DNA of 64,000 bases. Source: CAZPAN01 sp964581165. GTDB taxonomy: Bacteria; Actinomycetota; Coriobacteriia; Coriobacteriales; CADBOM01. Shown here piece after piece: positions 24,967 to 33,625 of this stretch (its first letter is position 1; the number at the start of each line of letters is the position of its first letter). Both the position numbers and the translations under genes were made by a program. The stretch lies in assembly GCA_964581165.1 (NCBI GenBank), contig CAZOMM010000001.1, positions 15,051 through 79,050 on the forward strand, in the 5' to 3' direction. Under the pieces are notes generated by a model. It was not told where the DNA came from and made no database searches. It worked only from the letters and a program-made list of their open reading frames with translations.

Positions 24967-26001
24967 ATGAGGGCAGCATGCCTAACTAGGGAATTTGATC
25001 CTGTAGACAATACTTCCGGTAAGGTGGAGTGCATCGATTGGCCTAAGCCTAAACTTGTTCATGACGACGATGTGCTCGTAAAAGTAGCCTACGCATCTAT
25101 TTGTGGATCAGACAAGCATTACATCAAGGACAATCTCTTTTCTGGAACGCTTCCTTACGTTGTAGGACATGAGATGTCTGGGGTTATAGAAGATCTAGGT
25201 TCTGCAGCTAAAGAGATGGGCCTTGGTGTAGGCGATCGAGTAACCGGAAACTTTTTGCTTGAGTGTGGCCTTTGCTTTGATTGCCGTACCGGCCGTCAGC
25301 AATTCTGCAAGCATCCTAAGTTGATGCTAGGCACTCAAGCAGAGTACCTAGTTTGGAATGCTAATCAGATTTTTAAAATTCCAGATGATGTTTCGCTTGA
25401 GGTTGCCTCGTTAACCGAGCCCTTTGCAATTGCGGTCAATGCTGTTATGAGGGCAGGAATTTCTGTAGGCAAAAGCGTTTTTGTTATAGGTGCTGGATCA
25501 ATTGGACAGATGCTGATTCAGCTTGCTCGCATAAATGGCGCGAGCCTTGTTGCCACTTCGGCTAGGACTGCCTCTAAAAGAGACCTGGCCTTAAGTTTTG
25601 GCGCTGATGAGGCTATTGATCCCAATGAGGTAGATGTTGTTGAGGAGGCCTTGAGAATCACTGGAGGACGTGGTTTTGACATTGTAATTGAGGCCTCGGG
25701 CAATATCGATTGTGTAAACCAAGGCATCGATATGGCTGCCGAAGGTGGCAAGGTGCTGATGGTGTCGTATTACGATCCCGAAAAAGAAGTGCCCATCAAG
25801 GTTTTTAAGAAGCTCGTTCAGCGTGAAGTAACTTTACAGGGTATGCAGCTGGGTCAAACAGGATGGCCCTATGCAATTAGCATGCTTTCGCGCGTGGATT
25901 TGGAGCCACTCATCACAAAGGTTTACGATCTAGAGGACGTAGAAAAAGCCTATGAAGATTTGATGGAGGGCACTCAGCTAAAGATTCTCCTTAAGTGTTA
26001 G
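24967..26001 (+). CDS. Zinc-dependent MDR alcohol/polyol dehydrogenase
   Basis: A 344-aa medium-chain dehydrogenase. Catalytic zinc ligands are in SICGSDKHY and GHEMSGVIE (about residues 45-72), the structural zinc loop is CGLCFDCRTGRQQFC (about 98-112), and the NAD(P) fold has VFVIGAGSIGQMLIQLA. It resembles threonine or sorbitol/butanediol dehydrogenases; the substrate is not assignable. It stands alone, 56 bp after the LytTR gene, and could be co-transcribed with it. Confidence 0.88.
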   Translation: MRAACLTREFDPVDNTSGKVECIDWPKPKLVHDDDVLVKVAYASICGSDKHYIKDNLFSGTLPYVVGHEMSGVIEDLGSAAKEMGLGVGDRVTGNFLLECGLCFDCRTGRQQFCKHPKLMLGTQAEYLVWNANQIFKIPDDVSLEVASLTEPFAIAVNAVMRAGISVGKSVFVIGAGSIGQMLIQLARINGASLVATSARTASKRDLALSFGADEAIDPNEVDVVEEALRITGGRGFDIVIEASGNIDCVNQGIDMAAEGGKVLMVSYYDPEKEVPIKVFKKLVQREVTLQGMQLGQTGWPYAISMLSRVDLEPLITKVYDLEDVEKAYEDLMEGTQLKILLKC

Positions 26002-26284
26002 GGCTAAGCAGAGATTTTGGCAAGCACCATATCTGGACGGCCAAATTAGGTAAACACCAAGCGACTATGATCCCCTTAGCCATATTTAACAAACTTGTAA
26101 CACTTATCCCAAAAAGCCTCGGTACACTTTAGCGCTGGAAGTTCGGCTTTTTAAACAATTGCTTTGTGGACTTACTTCGTGGGCTTTTGTCTAAAAATCT
26201 GACAAGTAGTCTTTAAAGCGTGTGACTGAAGGCTGAACATTGAATCTATGGGGAAGAACTGAATATTGTGAAGGAGCATTGCAC

Positions 26285-27616
26285 ATGGCGTACGTAGATG
26301 AAGTTCTACAAAAAGTTACCGCTAAAAATCCTAGTGAGCCTGAGTTTATTCAGGCGGTTACCGAGGTCTTGGATTCTCTAAAAGTGGTTATCGATGCCCA
26401 TCCAGAGTACCAAGATGCAGCGCTTTTAGAGCGCATCACCGAACCCGAGAGAGTAGTGATGTTTAGGGTTCCTTGGGTCGATGATTCTGGTCGTATTCAG
26501 GTCAACCGTGGATTTAGGGTGCAATTCAATTCTGCTATTGGTCCTTACAAGGGTGGTCTTCGTTTTCATCCTTCGGTCAACTTGGGCATTATTAAATTCT
26601 TGGGCTTTGAGCAAATCTTTAAGAATTCTCTTACGGGTCTTTCCATGGGCGGAGGCAAAGGCGGAAGCGACTTTGATCCCAAGGGCAAAACCGATATGGA
26701 GGTCATGCGTTTTTGCCAGAGCTTTATGACCGAGCTCTTTAGGCATATTGGTCCCAACACCGATGTACCTGCCGGCGATATTGGAGTTGGCGGTCGCGAG
26801 ATTGGTTACCTCTTTGGTCAGTACAAGCGTTTGCGCAATGCCTACGAGGGAGTGCTTACTGGTAAGGGGCTAAGCTTTGGTGGATCGCTTGTTCGCACCG
26901 AGGCTACCGGTTATGGACTTGTTTACTTTGTGCAGGAGTACCTGAGAACTCGCAGTGATTCTTTTGAGGGCAAGACGGTCACAATTTCCGGTTCTGGAAA
27001 TGTTGCAATCTATGCAACTGAGAAGGCTCAGGCACTTGGTGCCAAGGTGGTCACGCTTTCCGACTCCACTGGTTGGATATACGATCCAAATGGAATCGAC
27101 TTGGATTGCGTAAAGGAGATCAAGGAAGTTAGGCGCGGAAGGATTCATGAGTACGCAGATTCTCATCCTTCGGCTGAGTATCATGATGGCGCTGGTGTTT
27201 GGTCTATTCCTTGCGATATTGCCCTGCCTTGCGCAACTCAAAATGAGCTCGACGACAACGATGCAAAGAATCTGGCTTCTAATGGTTGCAAGATTGTGGC
27301 AGAGGGTGCAAATATGCCCACAACTCCCGATGCAGTAGCTTTCTTGCAAGAAAATGGAATTGCCTTCTTCCCTGGCAAGGCTTCTAATGCTGGTGGCGTA
27401 GCTACTTCGGGCTTGGAGATGTCTCAGAACAGTCAGCGCCTCTCCTGGAGCTTCGAAGAAGTCGATCAAAAGCTTGACACCATCATGATTAATCTCTTCC
27501 ATCAGGCCGATGATGCAGCTCGTGCCTATGGTATGGAGGGCAATTACGTGGCTGGTGCCAACATTGCAGGCTTTGAGAAGGTTGCCAATGCGATGCTCGC
27601 CCAAGGAATCGTTTAA
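26285..27616 (+). CDS. gdhA: NADP-type glutamate dehydrogenase
   Basis: A 443-aa hexameric-type glutamate dehydrogenase that links 2-oxoglutarate and ammonia to glutamate. Motifs: GPYKGGLRFHPSVNLGIIKF, the catalytic-lysine loop GGGKGGSDFDPKGK (about residues 122-135), DIGVGGREIGYLFGQY, and SGSGNVAIYATEKA for the nucleotide. AAGGAG precedes ATG 26285 by 9 bp; an upstream TTG lacks an SD. It fits with amt as part of nitrogen assimilation or glutamate fermentation. A strong terminator follows at 27737. Confidence 0.96.
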   Translation: MAYVDEVLQKVTAKNPSEPEFIQAVTEVLDSLKVVIDAHPEYQDAALLERITEPERVVMFRVPWVDDSGRIQVNRGFRVQFNSAIGPYKGGLRFHPSVNLGIIKFLGFEQIFKNSLTGLSMGGGKGGSDFDPKGKTDMEVMRFCQSFMTELFRHIGPNTDVPAGDIGVGGREIGYLFGQYKRLRNAYEGVLTGKGLSFGGSLVRTEATGYGLVYFVQEYLRTRSDSFEGKTVTISGSGNVAIYATEKAQALGAKVVTLSDSTGWIYDPNGIDLDCVKEIKEVRRGRIHEYADSHPSAEYHDGAGVWSIPCDIALPCATQNELDDNDAKNLASNGCKIVAEGANMPTTPDAVAFLQENGIAFFPGKASNAGGVATSGLEMSQNSQRLSWSFEEVDQKLDTIMINLFHQADDAARAYGMEGNYVAGANIAGFEKVANAMLAQGIV

Positions 27617-27736
27617 AGAGATCCTTGTTTAGCCTTTAAAGAGAGTATCCAAGTTTTTGATGCTGTTTTTTGACAGATTTGACGGATTGATCTGATCGTT
27701 AGATTGGGTCTAGAAAAAGAATCAAAGAAATCAAAG

Positions 27737-27788
27737 GAGCGGGTCTTGTTTGTGCTGTTATGAGCACAGCAAGGCTCGTTCTTTTTTT
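27737..27788 (+). terminator. Strong intrinsic terminator of gdhA
   Basis: A 12-bp stem with G-U pairs (27737-27748 with 27770-27781), a second inner stem GTGCT/AGCAC, and seven T residues right after it. Confidence 0.85.
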
Positions 27789-27885
27789 GCTGTTAACGAA
27801 ATGAGGGGCGCGCTTGGTTTGTTAACGCCTCTATCAGGGTACTCCTGTCTAAGGGTGCTTGCTTTGAGAAATTATCGCGCGAAGC

Positions 27886-30162
27886 TTACTCGACCTTAAA
27901 GCCACCAATCGGGGTTTCCACATTGTCGTTAGTTAGACCTAGATCTTTTTTGGCTGCACGTAGCTCCCATTTGTGAAGATCGCATATCAGCCAGGTAAGA
28001 CCAGCTGCTGCATACAAAAGAACAATCGCAGGCAGCAGTATCCCAGAGTCTTCTATCAGCAACATGAGTACGGCAACGATCATCGCTGCGGTAAACGAGG
28101 CCTTAAAAGCTGTATTTCTCTCCCAAAACACAGCATATGGGCCAGGCTTTCTGATACGCAGCCATGCCAAGTAAATCCAAACAATAACTAGCACAACTGA
28201 TAGAACTGGATTAAGCAGTAGTGTTTCTACGCTAAGAGATAGCATGCTTCTAATAATTACAGGTACGTAGGCTATACCCTGATCGAGCAAATTAGTGGCA
28301 GTGGCACCAAGATGTGATTGTCCATCGCCTAGCGTTCCATCCACAATTATCAAAAGCAATGTAAGTAGGCCGCAGGCGATTACCGTTAATGTTACAGCTC
28401 GCCAATTCAATCTGCGTCCAATAAACATCCACCAAGCACAGCCCACGCCTACTGTACCCCAAACCAACACGCCAAAATTAGCTCCCCACCAAGGTGCCAC
28501 AATTACGGCAATAATCAAAAACGAGGCTATTGGAAATAAATACTTAGCAAAAGTCTTTGAAGCCTTTAGATCGGGAAACCTGTTTAAAATCAAGCCAGAA
28601 AATAGCAGCCACGATCCAAATAGAACTCCTGCTCCCTCGTTGCCTATACCCGAGAATCGCACAGCCTCTATTGGTCTATAGGAAAGATATCCCGCTTGGG
28701 CAAGTATTCCGCCTGCGAGCTGATCTACTAGCAGCACAATTATTGTTGCAGCCATTAAGAACAGCAGCGAATAGAGCCAGCGTGTAAATCTACCTACCAA
28801 GGTGGCAACAAGGGCTATAACTACGGTGAGCACAAGACACAGACTCAAAGAGCCGTTTGGTGTGATTCCATCAGCTGCCAGTGGATACATTAGATATGTA
28901 GCCAGGGGATAAGACATTGTGAGTATCCACAACAGTCTTGTTATGGATATCAAAACACTGAGCACTCGCACAGGTAAGCGTATTGCACGAGAAAGCATCA
29001 CGATAGAAAAAGCAAAGGATACCGACAATACGGCGATAAAGGTATATGTTGCGGTTTCGAGCGAGAGGTCAATTGCGCGGGAGTAAGAGGACACTCTGTC
29101 TAATTCAGATATCGTTGTAGCAACATCTTCGTCATTAGAATTTTTGGCCGGATATAAAGCTCCGCCATTGTCGGCAATCTCTGAGATGCCTGCTAAGCCA
29201 CAGATTGTATCAGTGAGGTCCAGGATGGTTACAGTTCCGGCACGGATAGTTACCGGCGAAAAAAGCAGGCCATCCATGTCCTTAGCAAGCACAATTAGCG
29301 GACCCATTGCATCGTCAGAATGGTCTGAATTGGTGGTTTCGGCCAAGGAGGAATAGATAATCAGAGCATCATCTCCATCCATAAGCGACAAGATTTCTCC
29401 AACCACCTCATCAAAGGACGAGAGTGCCCAACTCCATTGCTCGTCTGCGTTGTCCACAATCCCATCTATCCTTGCTGCGCCTGCTCTGTAGAGATCTCCC
29501 GTATCTATTGCAAGGGCTTGGTTGCGCTGTGTGGAGTCAATGGCTTTTTGTATATGGTTGAGCAAAGCTTCGTAGTTTGTTTCGGCTTTACCTGCAGCTT
29601 CTTCGTTTTGACTCAGGATATCATCTGGGTTATAGGCTTCGTATTCAACATGCCCGCCCTCGTCTGCCACTGCTATAAATGCTGGTCTTACCTCTTGTTC
29701 TTCATAATCGCTATTGCCTATTGCGGCAGTTTGCCAACCCGCATCGCTAAGTGCCTGTCCTAGTCTTCCCTGCAAACTCCTTGTGTCTGTACTAGAAGGT
29801 TCCGGGCACCACCAACCAGCAGCTAGGCTAGAAGCTGATTCTTCTGGGGTGACAATTTGCTTGTCTATTCTCGAGATTGATCTGGCTACTAGGTTTGCAA
29901 CACCTGCATATTCCAAAATAGAGTTGATATTTGGTGTGGACACATCGCTAATGTCATCCCATGTTAAAAATGGCGCGTCTAGCAAAAAGATTTGCTGCTT
30001 GCCATCACCTTGTGAATCTAGGGGATTGGACAAGGTTTGCAATGAAGCACCCTCGTCTGTGGTTCCAAGCGCAAGTGCGGCAGACGTGCAATTTAGCGTT
30101 ATTGTTCCAGATAGGGCCAGGCTTGCAAGTAAAACAATCCACAGCCTTTTTAGAATGGCTAT
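27886..30162 (-). CDS. Large membrane protein with phosphatase/sulfatase-like N-domain; apparent AUA start
   Basis: The frame from TTG 30042 gives 718 aa, but it stays open for 40 more codons upstream, which encode a good signal peptide (basic ILKRLW, hydrophobic core, AALAL). That stretch has AGGAG placed 5 bp before an in-frame ATA codon at 30162-30160, and no in-frame ATG, GTG or TTG before residue 41. A stop (TAA) lies just upstream. I therefore annotate from 30162 (758 aa). The ~350-residue extracytoplasmic domain resembles an alkaline-phosphatase/sulfatase-like fold (FLLDAPFLTWDDIS, DDALIIYSSLAE). About ten membrane helices follow, and the C-terminus is a short hydrophilic tail. It is probably an envelope enzyme or transporter; function unknown. 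Confidence 0.75.
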   Translation of the reverse strand: MAILKRLWIVLLASLALSGTITLNCTSAALALGTTDEGASLQTLSNPLDSQGDGKQQIFLLDAPFLTWDDISDVSTPNINSILEYAGVANLVARSISRIDKQIVTPEESASSLAAGWWCPEPSSTDTRSLQGRLGQALSDAGWQTAAIGNSDYEEQEVRPAFIAVADEGGHVEYEAYNPDDILSQNEEAAGKAETNYEALLNHIQKAIDSTQRNQALAIDTGDLYRAGAARIDGIVDNADEQWSWALSSFDEVVGEILSLMDGDDALIIYSSLAETTNSDHSDDAMGPLIVLAKDMDGLLFSPVTIRAGTVTILDLTDTICGLAGISEIADNGGALYPAKNSNDEDVATTISELDRVSSYSRAIDLSLETATYTFIAVLSVSFAFSIVMLSRAIRLPVRVLSVLISITRLLWILTMSYPLATYLMYPLAADGITPNGSLSLCLVLTVVIALVATLVGRFTRWLYSLLFLMAATIIVLLVDQLAGGILAQAGYLSYRPIEAVRFSGIGNEGAGVLFGSWLLFSGLILNRFPDLKASKTFAKYLFPIASFLIIAVIVAPWWGANFGVLVWGTVGVGCAWWMFIGRRLNWRAVTLTVIACGLLTLLLIIVDGTLGDGQSHLGATATNLLDQGIAYVPVIIRSMLSLSVETLLLNPVLSVVLVIVWIYLAWLRIRKPGPYAVFWERNTAFKASFTAAMIVAVLMLLIEDSGILLPAIVLLYAAAGLTWLICDLHKWELRAAKKDLGLTNDNVETPIGGFKVE

Positions 30163-30369
30163 TGTTTCTCCTTTTTAAATCTCTTTGTTTCTAGACTTTT
30201 TAGTCTTTTTAGACCTAGTTTATGAATGTTATCACTGGCATGTATCAGCATGTCAGATCGACTCCGGGTTTGCGTTGTTCTTCATGAAAAACTTAATTTG
30301 AACCTGTCTAGCTTGCGATTTCAATCAAGTAGATCTGCGTTAGCAGAAACAATAAAGAACATTGCTTTG

Positions 30370-30408
30370 TACCCGTTCGGTAATTGTGTCAATTCTGGTT
30401 TAACATGG
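30370..30408 (+). repeat. Dispersed ~39-bp repeat, copy B
   Basis: Contains the core GTGTCAATTCTGGTTTAAC and matches copy A (32/39) and copy C (31/39) by eye. It sits 87 bp upstream of the glycosyltransferase gene at 30495, in a 332-bp divergent space that otherwise holds only AT-rich sequence and a short CTTTTTAG-type repeat near 30190-30215. Confidence 0.65.
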
Positions 30409-30494
30409 TAACGGCTACTAGGTAGCTCATACTTTGATCTGTAGAACGATTCATGGGACAGGGGATTCTCCAAAGAGACTTCGAAAGGAACCAA

Positions 30495-31598
30495 ATGAAA
30501 ATACTTCTTGCCGCATCTGAGGCGAGTCGGGTTCGGCGCTTTTATATGCCGCTTTTAAATAAGCTGCGTGATATAGGGGGAGTTGTTCATTTGGCTTTGG
30601 GGGATCTAGATGCAGACATTTCCGAATATCTGGCCGATGTTGTGCTGCGGTTTTTGTGTTTAAGTCCAGAGTCTAAGGGCAGTGGATCGAGTGAACTTGC
30701 AGCCCTTTTAACCAACGAAAGATACGATGTTCTTATTTGCTGTGGTCAATCTGCGGCAAATTGTTGTTTTAAAGTTCTATCTCGTTTGAGAACCAAGCCA
30801 TCTGTGGTGATAGTTCAAGACATGCCTCTGGTTTTTGATTGTTTCTGTAATCCCTTCGCTAAAGGATTGAATAAACGCAATTTCAAAAAACTGAGATCTT
30901 GCACCGATTTGTTTTTGGCATCCAATTCAGCTGATCTAATAACGGCACAAAGGCTGTTGCCTCAAACTAGATGTGAACTTGTGCCTGCTACTGGATTAAA
31001 TCTTATGGCCTGTAAACCGGCTTCTTTGGATACAAGAAACAAAGCAAGAGAGGCTTTGGCTTGCACAAACGACACTTTTTGCATTGTGACCAACGGCAAC
31101 GCAGGCAAAAAAGGCATAGGTTTTCTCATAGACGCAATGCTCTATTTGCCAAGAATCATCAGTTTGTTTGTATTGGAAGCAAGCGAGCTCAAAACTAAGC
31201 TACAGAGAAAAATTACAAATTTGGGCTTGGAAGATAAGGTCCGTTTATTGACTGATTCCAAAACAAATGACTGCCTTGCTGCGGCAGATTTGGTGATAGA
31301 TGCGAGTGTCGGCCTCGGTTTTTCTAACATGCTTGCAACTGCTCAGGCTATGGGGATTCCAGTTTTGGCTAATGCTGCTAGAGGTAATCTGGATTTGGTT
31401 GTAAGTGGTCATACCGGGCTTACATTTTCTGTGGGAGATCTAATGAGCTTGGTGTATGGGATACGCTCGATGATGTACCAGCAAACTCTGCGTGAATATC
31501 ATGCGGATAATGCGCAAAAGCAGCTTGCAAAATACGATGGTGAGCAGATGGCAAACCGTACTATAGAACTAATAGATTCCATCTATAAGATCTGCTAG
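30495..31598 (+). CDS. GT-B (GT4-like) glycosyltransferase
   Basis: A 367-aa protein with the two-lobed GT-B layout. The N-lobe starts MKILLAASEASRVRRFYMP and has YDVLICCGQSA; the C-lobe has IVTNGNAGKKGIGFLIDAML, EDKVRLLTDSKTNDCLAAADLVIDAS and GFSNMLATAQAMGIPVLA, matching the donor-binding half of GT4 enzymes. The usual glutamate-rich EGFG motif is replaced by GLGFSNML, so activity is uncertain. AAAGGA lies 5 bp before ATG 30495. The acceptor is unknown; the neighbours suggest an envelope role. Confidence 0.75.
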   Translation: MKILLAASEASRVRRFYMPLLNKLRDIGGVVHLALGDLDADISEYLADVVLRFLCLSPESKGSGSSELAALLTNERYDVLICCGQSAANCCFKVLSRLRTKPSVVIVQDMPLVFDCFCNPFAKGLNKRNFKKLRSCTDLFLASNSADLITAQRLLPQTRCELVPATGLNLMACKPASLDTRNKAREALACTNDTFCIVTNGNAGKKGIGFLIDAMLYLPRIISLFVLEASELKTKLQRKITNLGLEDKVRLLTDSKTNDCLAAADLVIDASVGLGFSNMLATAQAMGIPVLANAARGNLDLVVSGHTGLTFSVGDLMSLVYGIRSMMYQQTLREYHADNAQKQLAKYDGEQMANRTIELIDSIYKIC

Positions 31599-31731
31599 AG
31601 TGCAGTGCGGCAGTTATGTTTCTAGGGCTAATAAACAGGATAGTTTGTGCACTTTCCAAAGCCGGAAAACATAGCAAAACGGAAAAATCAGCAAAACAAA
31701 TCCAGCCTGGCCATGTTAGGGGGATTTCTTT

Positions 31732-32802
31732 TTGAGTTCTAAGACCTTTGTTTATTTTTTGTCTCGCAAGACTAAGCGCGGAGTTGCTGCCGTAATTCTT
31801 AGCTTAGTCTTGATTGCTTCTATGCTTCCAATTCAAGCATTTGCTGTTACCTCAGATGAACTAGAGCAACAGGCTCAGGAAGTAATAAACAAACTCAACG
31901 ATATTCAAACTCAAATTAATGAGACACAGGAAGCCTATGATAATGCTGTTGCTGCCTACGATGCCGCGAATGAGGCTATGGAGGAGGCTCAAAAACGCAT
32001 AGACGAAGCCCAAACTGAGATTGACGAAATTCAGGACAGATTATCAGATCGCGTTGTTGCAATGTATCGCAGTGGTGGCCTTTCGTTGTTGGATGTGATA
32101 CTTGGTTCGAATTCTTTTTCTGACTTTGTAACTGCTACAAACATGATTCTAACAGTCAACGAATATGACACTGATTTGGTTGCAGAGCTTCGGGAGGCTC
32201 GCAACGAGGCCAAAGCTGCAAATGAGGAATACGCCTATCAAAGCCAAGAAGCCGAAGCTCAGATGCAAGCTTCGCAAGAGGCTCAAGAGCAACTAAGTGC
32301 ACAGGCCGCAGAAATGCAAGCAGAGATTGCAAATATCACAGAAGAGATGGCAGAACTGCAAGCTGCCGAAGATGCAGCATTTTTGACAGGATATTCTGCA
32401 ACAAACGATGTGATAGTTGGCAGTGGTTTGTTTGCTAATCCCTGCCCGGGCGCAAGTTATATATCCAGTGAATTTGGATATCGTACCTACGACAACTCAT
32501 TTCATAAGGGTCTCGATTTTGCAGCCTCTACAGGCACTCCAATCTATGCAGCAGAAGCGGGGACTGTGATTATTTCGGGATATAGCTCGTCTGCTGGTTA
32601 TTGGGTCGTTATTAGTCACGGAAATGGACTTGTTACCAAGTACATGCATATGGCAACACAGCCTTATGTTTCTGCAGGTCAAACGGTTACTAAAGGCCAA
32701 AACATTGGGCCTGTTGGATCTACCGGGAATTCTTCTGGGCCGCATCTTCATTTTCAGGTGGAGCTTAATGGGCAGGCTGTAAACCCACGGTATTACCTGT
32801 AA
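31732..32802 (+). CDS. Secreted coiled-coil M23 peptidoglycan hydrolase (EnvC-like)
   Basis: A 356-aa protein with a signal peptide (VAAVILSLVLIASMLPIQAFA, cut near residue 38). Residues ~40-220 form a long coiled coil in two helices, and the C-terminal ~115 residues are an M23 (LytM) domain with HKGLDFAASTGTPIYA and the GPHLHFQV zinc motif intact. Such proteins cleave peptide cross-links or activate amidases at division sites. GGGGGA precedes the TTG start by 7 bp. It is followed by a bidirectional terminator and the tRNA-Asp gene. Confidence 0.92.
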   Translation: MSSKTFVYFLSRKTKRGVAAVILSLVLIASMLPIQAFAVTSDELEQQAQEVINKLNDIQTQINETQEAYDNAVAAYDAANEAMEEAQKRIDEAQTEIDEIQDRLSDRVVAMYRSGGLSLLDVILGSNSFSDFVTATNMILTVNEYDTDLVAELREARNEAKAANEEYAYQSQEAEAQMQASQEAQEQLSAQAAEMQAEIANITEEMAELQAAEDAAFLTGYSATNDVIVGSGLFANPCPGASYISSEFGYRTYDNSFHKGLDFAASTGTPIYAAEAGTVIISGYSSSAGYWVVISHGNGLVTKYMHMATQPYVSAGQTVTKGQNIGPVGSTGNSSGPHLHFQVELNGQAVNPRYYL

Positions 32803-32888
32803 GAAGTCGAGGAACTCTAGCCAGCAAGCTCTGGCCAGCAAAGCGGATCAAAGCGGACACAGTTTTTGAAACATAACCCAAAAATTAA

Positions 32889-32920
32889 AGGAGCCATCAC
32901 ATGACGGCTCCTCTTGTCTT
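32889..32920. terminator. Bidirectional terminator between the M23 gene and tRNA-Asp
   Basis: A 7-bp stem AGGAGCC (32889-32895) with GGCTCCT (32906-32912). On the minus strand it is followed by TTAATTTTT, so it terminates tRNA-Asp; on the plus strand CTTGTCTTTT follows. Confidence 0.8.
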
Positions 32921-32925
32921 TTAGG

Positions 32926-33002
32926 TGGCGGGATGTACGAGACTTGAACTCGCGACCTCTGGCTTGACAGGCCAGCGCTCTAACCAACTGAGCTAACACC
33001 CC
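32926..33002 (-). tRNA. tRNA-Asp (GTC)
   Basis: On the minus strand a full cloverleaf: acceptor GGGGTGT/ACATCCC, D-loop AGCTCAGTTGGTTAGAGC, anticodon arm CTGGC-CTGTCAA-GCCAG with anticodon GTC, T-arm with GTTCAAGTC, discriminator G and encoded CCA. Confidence 0.97.
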
Positions 33003-33625
33003 ACTTGCTTGTCTTTTCGTTCAGACAGCGACGGTTATCTTACACAGCGCCTATCGGCTTGTCCACGCGCTTTTTTAAAAAGATCAGACAAGGCTTCTCT
33101 TGAGCGGTGGGCGGTTCTAAAGCGTAACTTTTTGGCCTACAGTGCAACTTTTCTCACTCTGGGAGATTTTAAAGTGGTTTTAAAGCAACCCTAGAGCGTA
33201 ACTTTAAAGATGTGGCCCTAGAAGATGTGGCCCTAGTACCCTCGGTGCCCCTAGTGTGATCTTAGCGCCTTGTTGTAAGAGACTTACGGCAGGTGTCAAA
33301 GAGGCGAAGCATCAAAGCGGCGTTATAATCTTGGGACTGCATAAGACATGACAAAGCTTTATTGCTTCAGAAACAGATATGAAAGTTATCAGAAAGGATC
33401 CAAGGCAATTGCATCATTTGTAATTGCATCATTTAGATGTGCTGCTATTGTATGTTAGCTCTGTAGAGCTTAAACACCATGCTATAGGTTAATGATTTGG
33501 TGCACAAAAGTTCCGTTTATCCAAAACACGCTGTGCGCTGAGTGCAGAACTTTTATGCATGAGCATTTTATTTTTCAGTCTCGCGGATAGAATTTAAAGC
33601 AAACGATTTCTGGAGGAGATACACA
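33003..33625. other. 623-bp gap between tRNA-Asp and the AAA-like gene
   Basis: No convincing gene. It holds a tRNA promoter candidate at 33037-33066, a duplicated GATGTGGCCCTAG (33209-33235), an isolated TATAAT at 33324-33329 without a good -35, a duplicated AATTGCATCATTT (33408-33436), and a palindrome AGCTCTGTAGAGCT (33457-33470). Confidence 0.5.
33037..33066 (-). promoter_or_regulatory. Possible promoter of tRNA-Asp
   Basis: On the minus strand GTGGAC (RC of 33061-33066) and TAAGAT (RC of 33037-33042) are spaced 18 bp and lie about 35 bp upstream of the tRNA. Confidence 0.35.
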
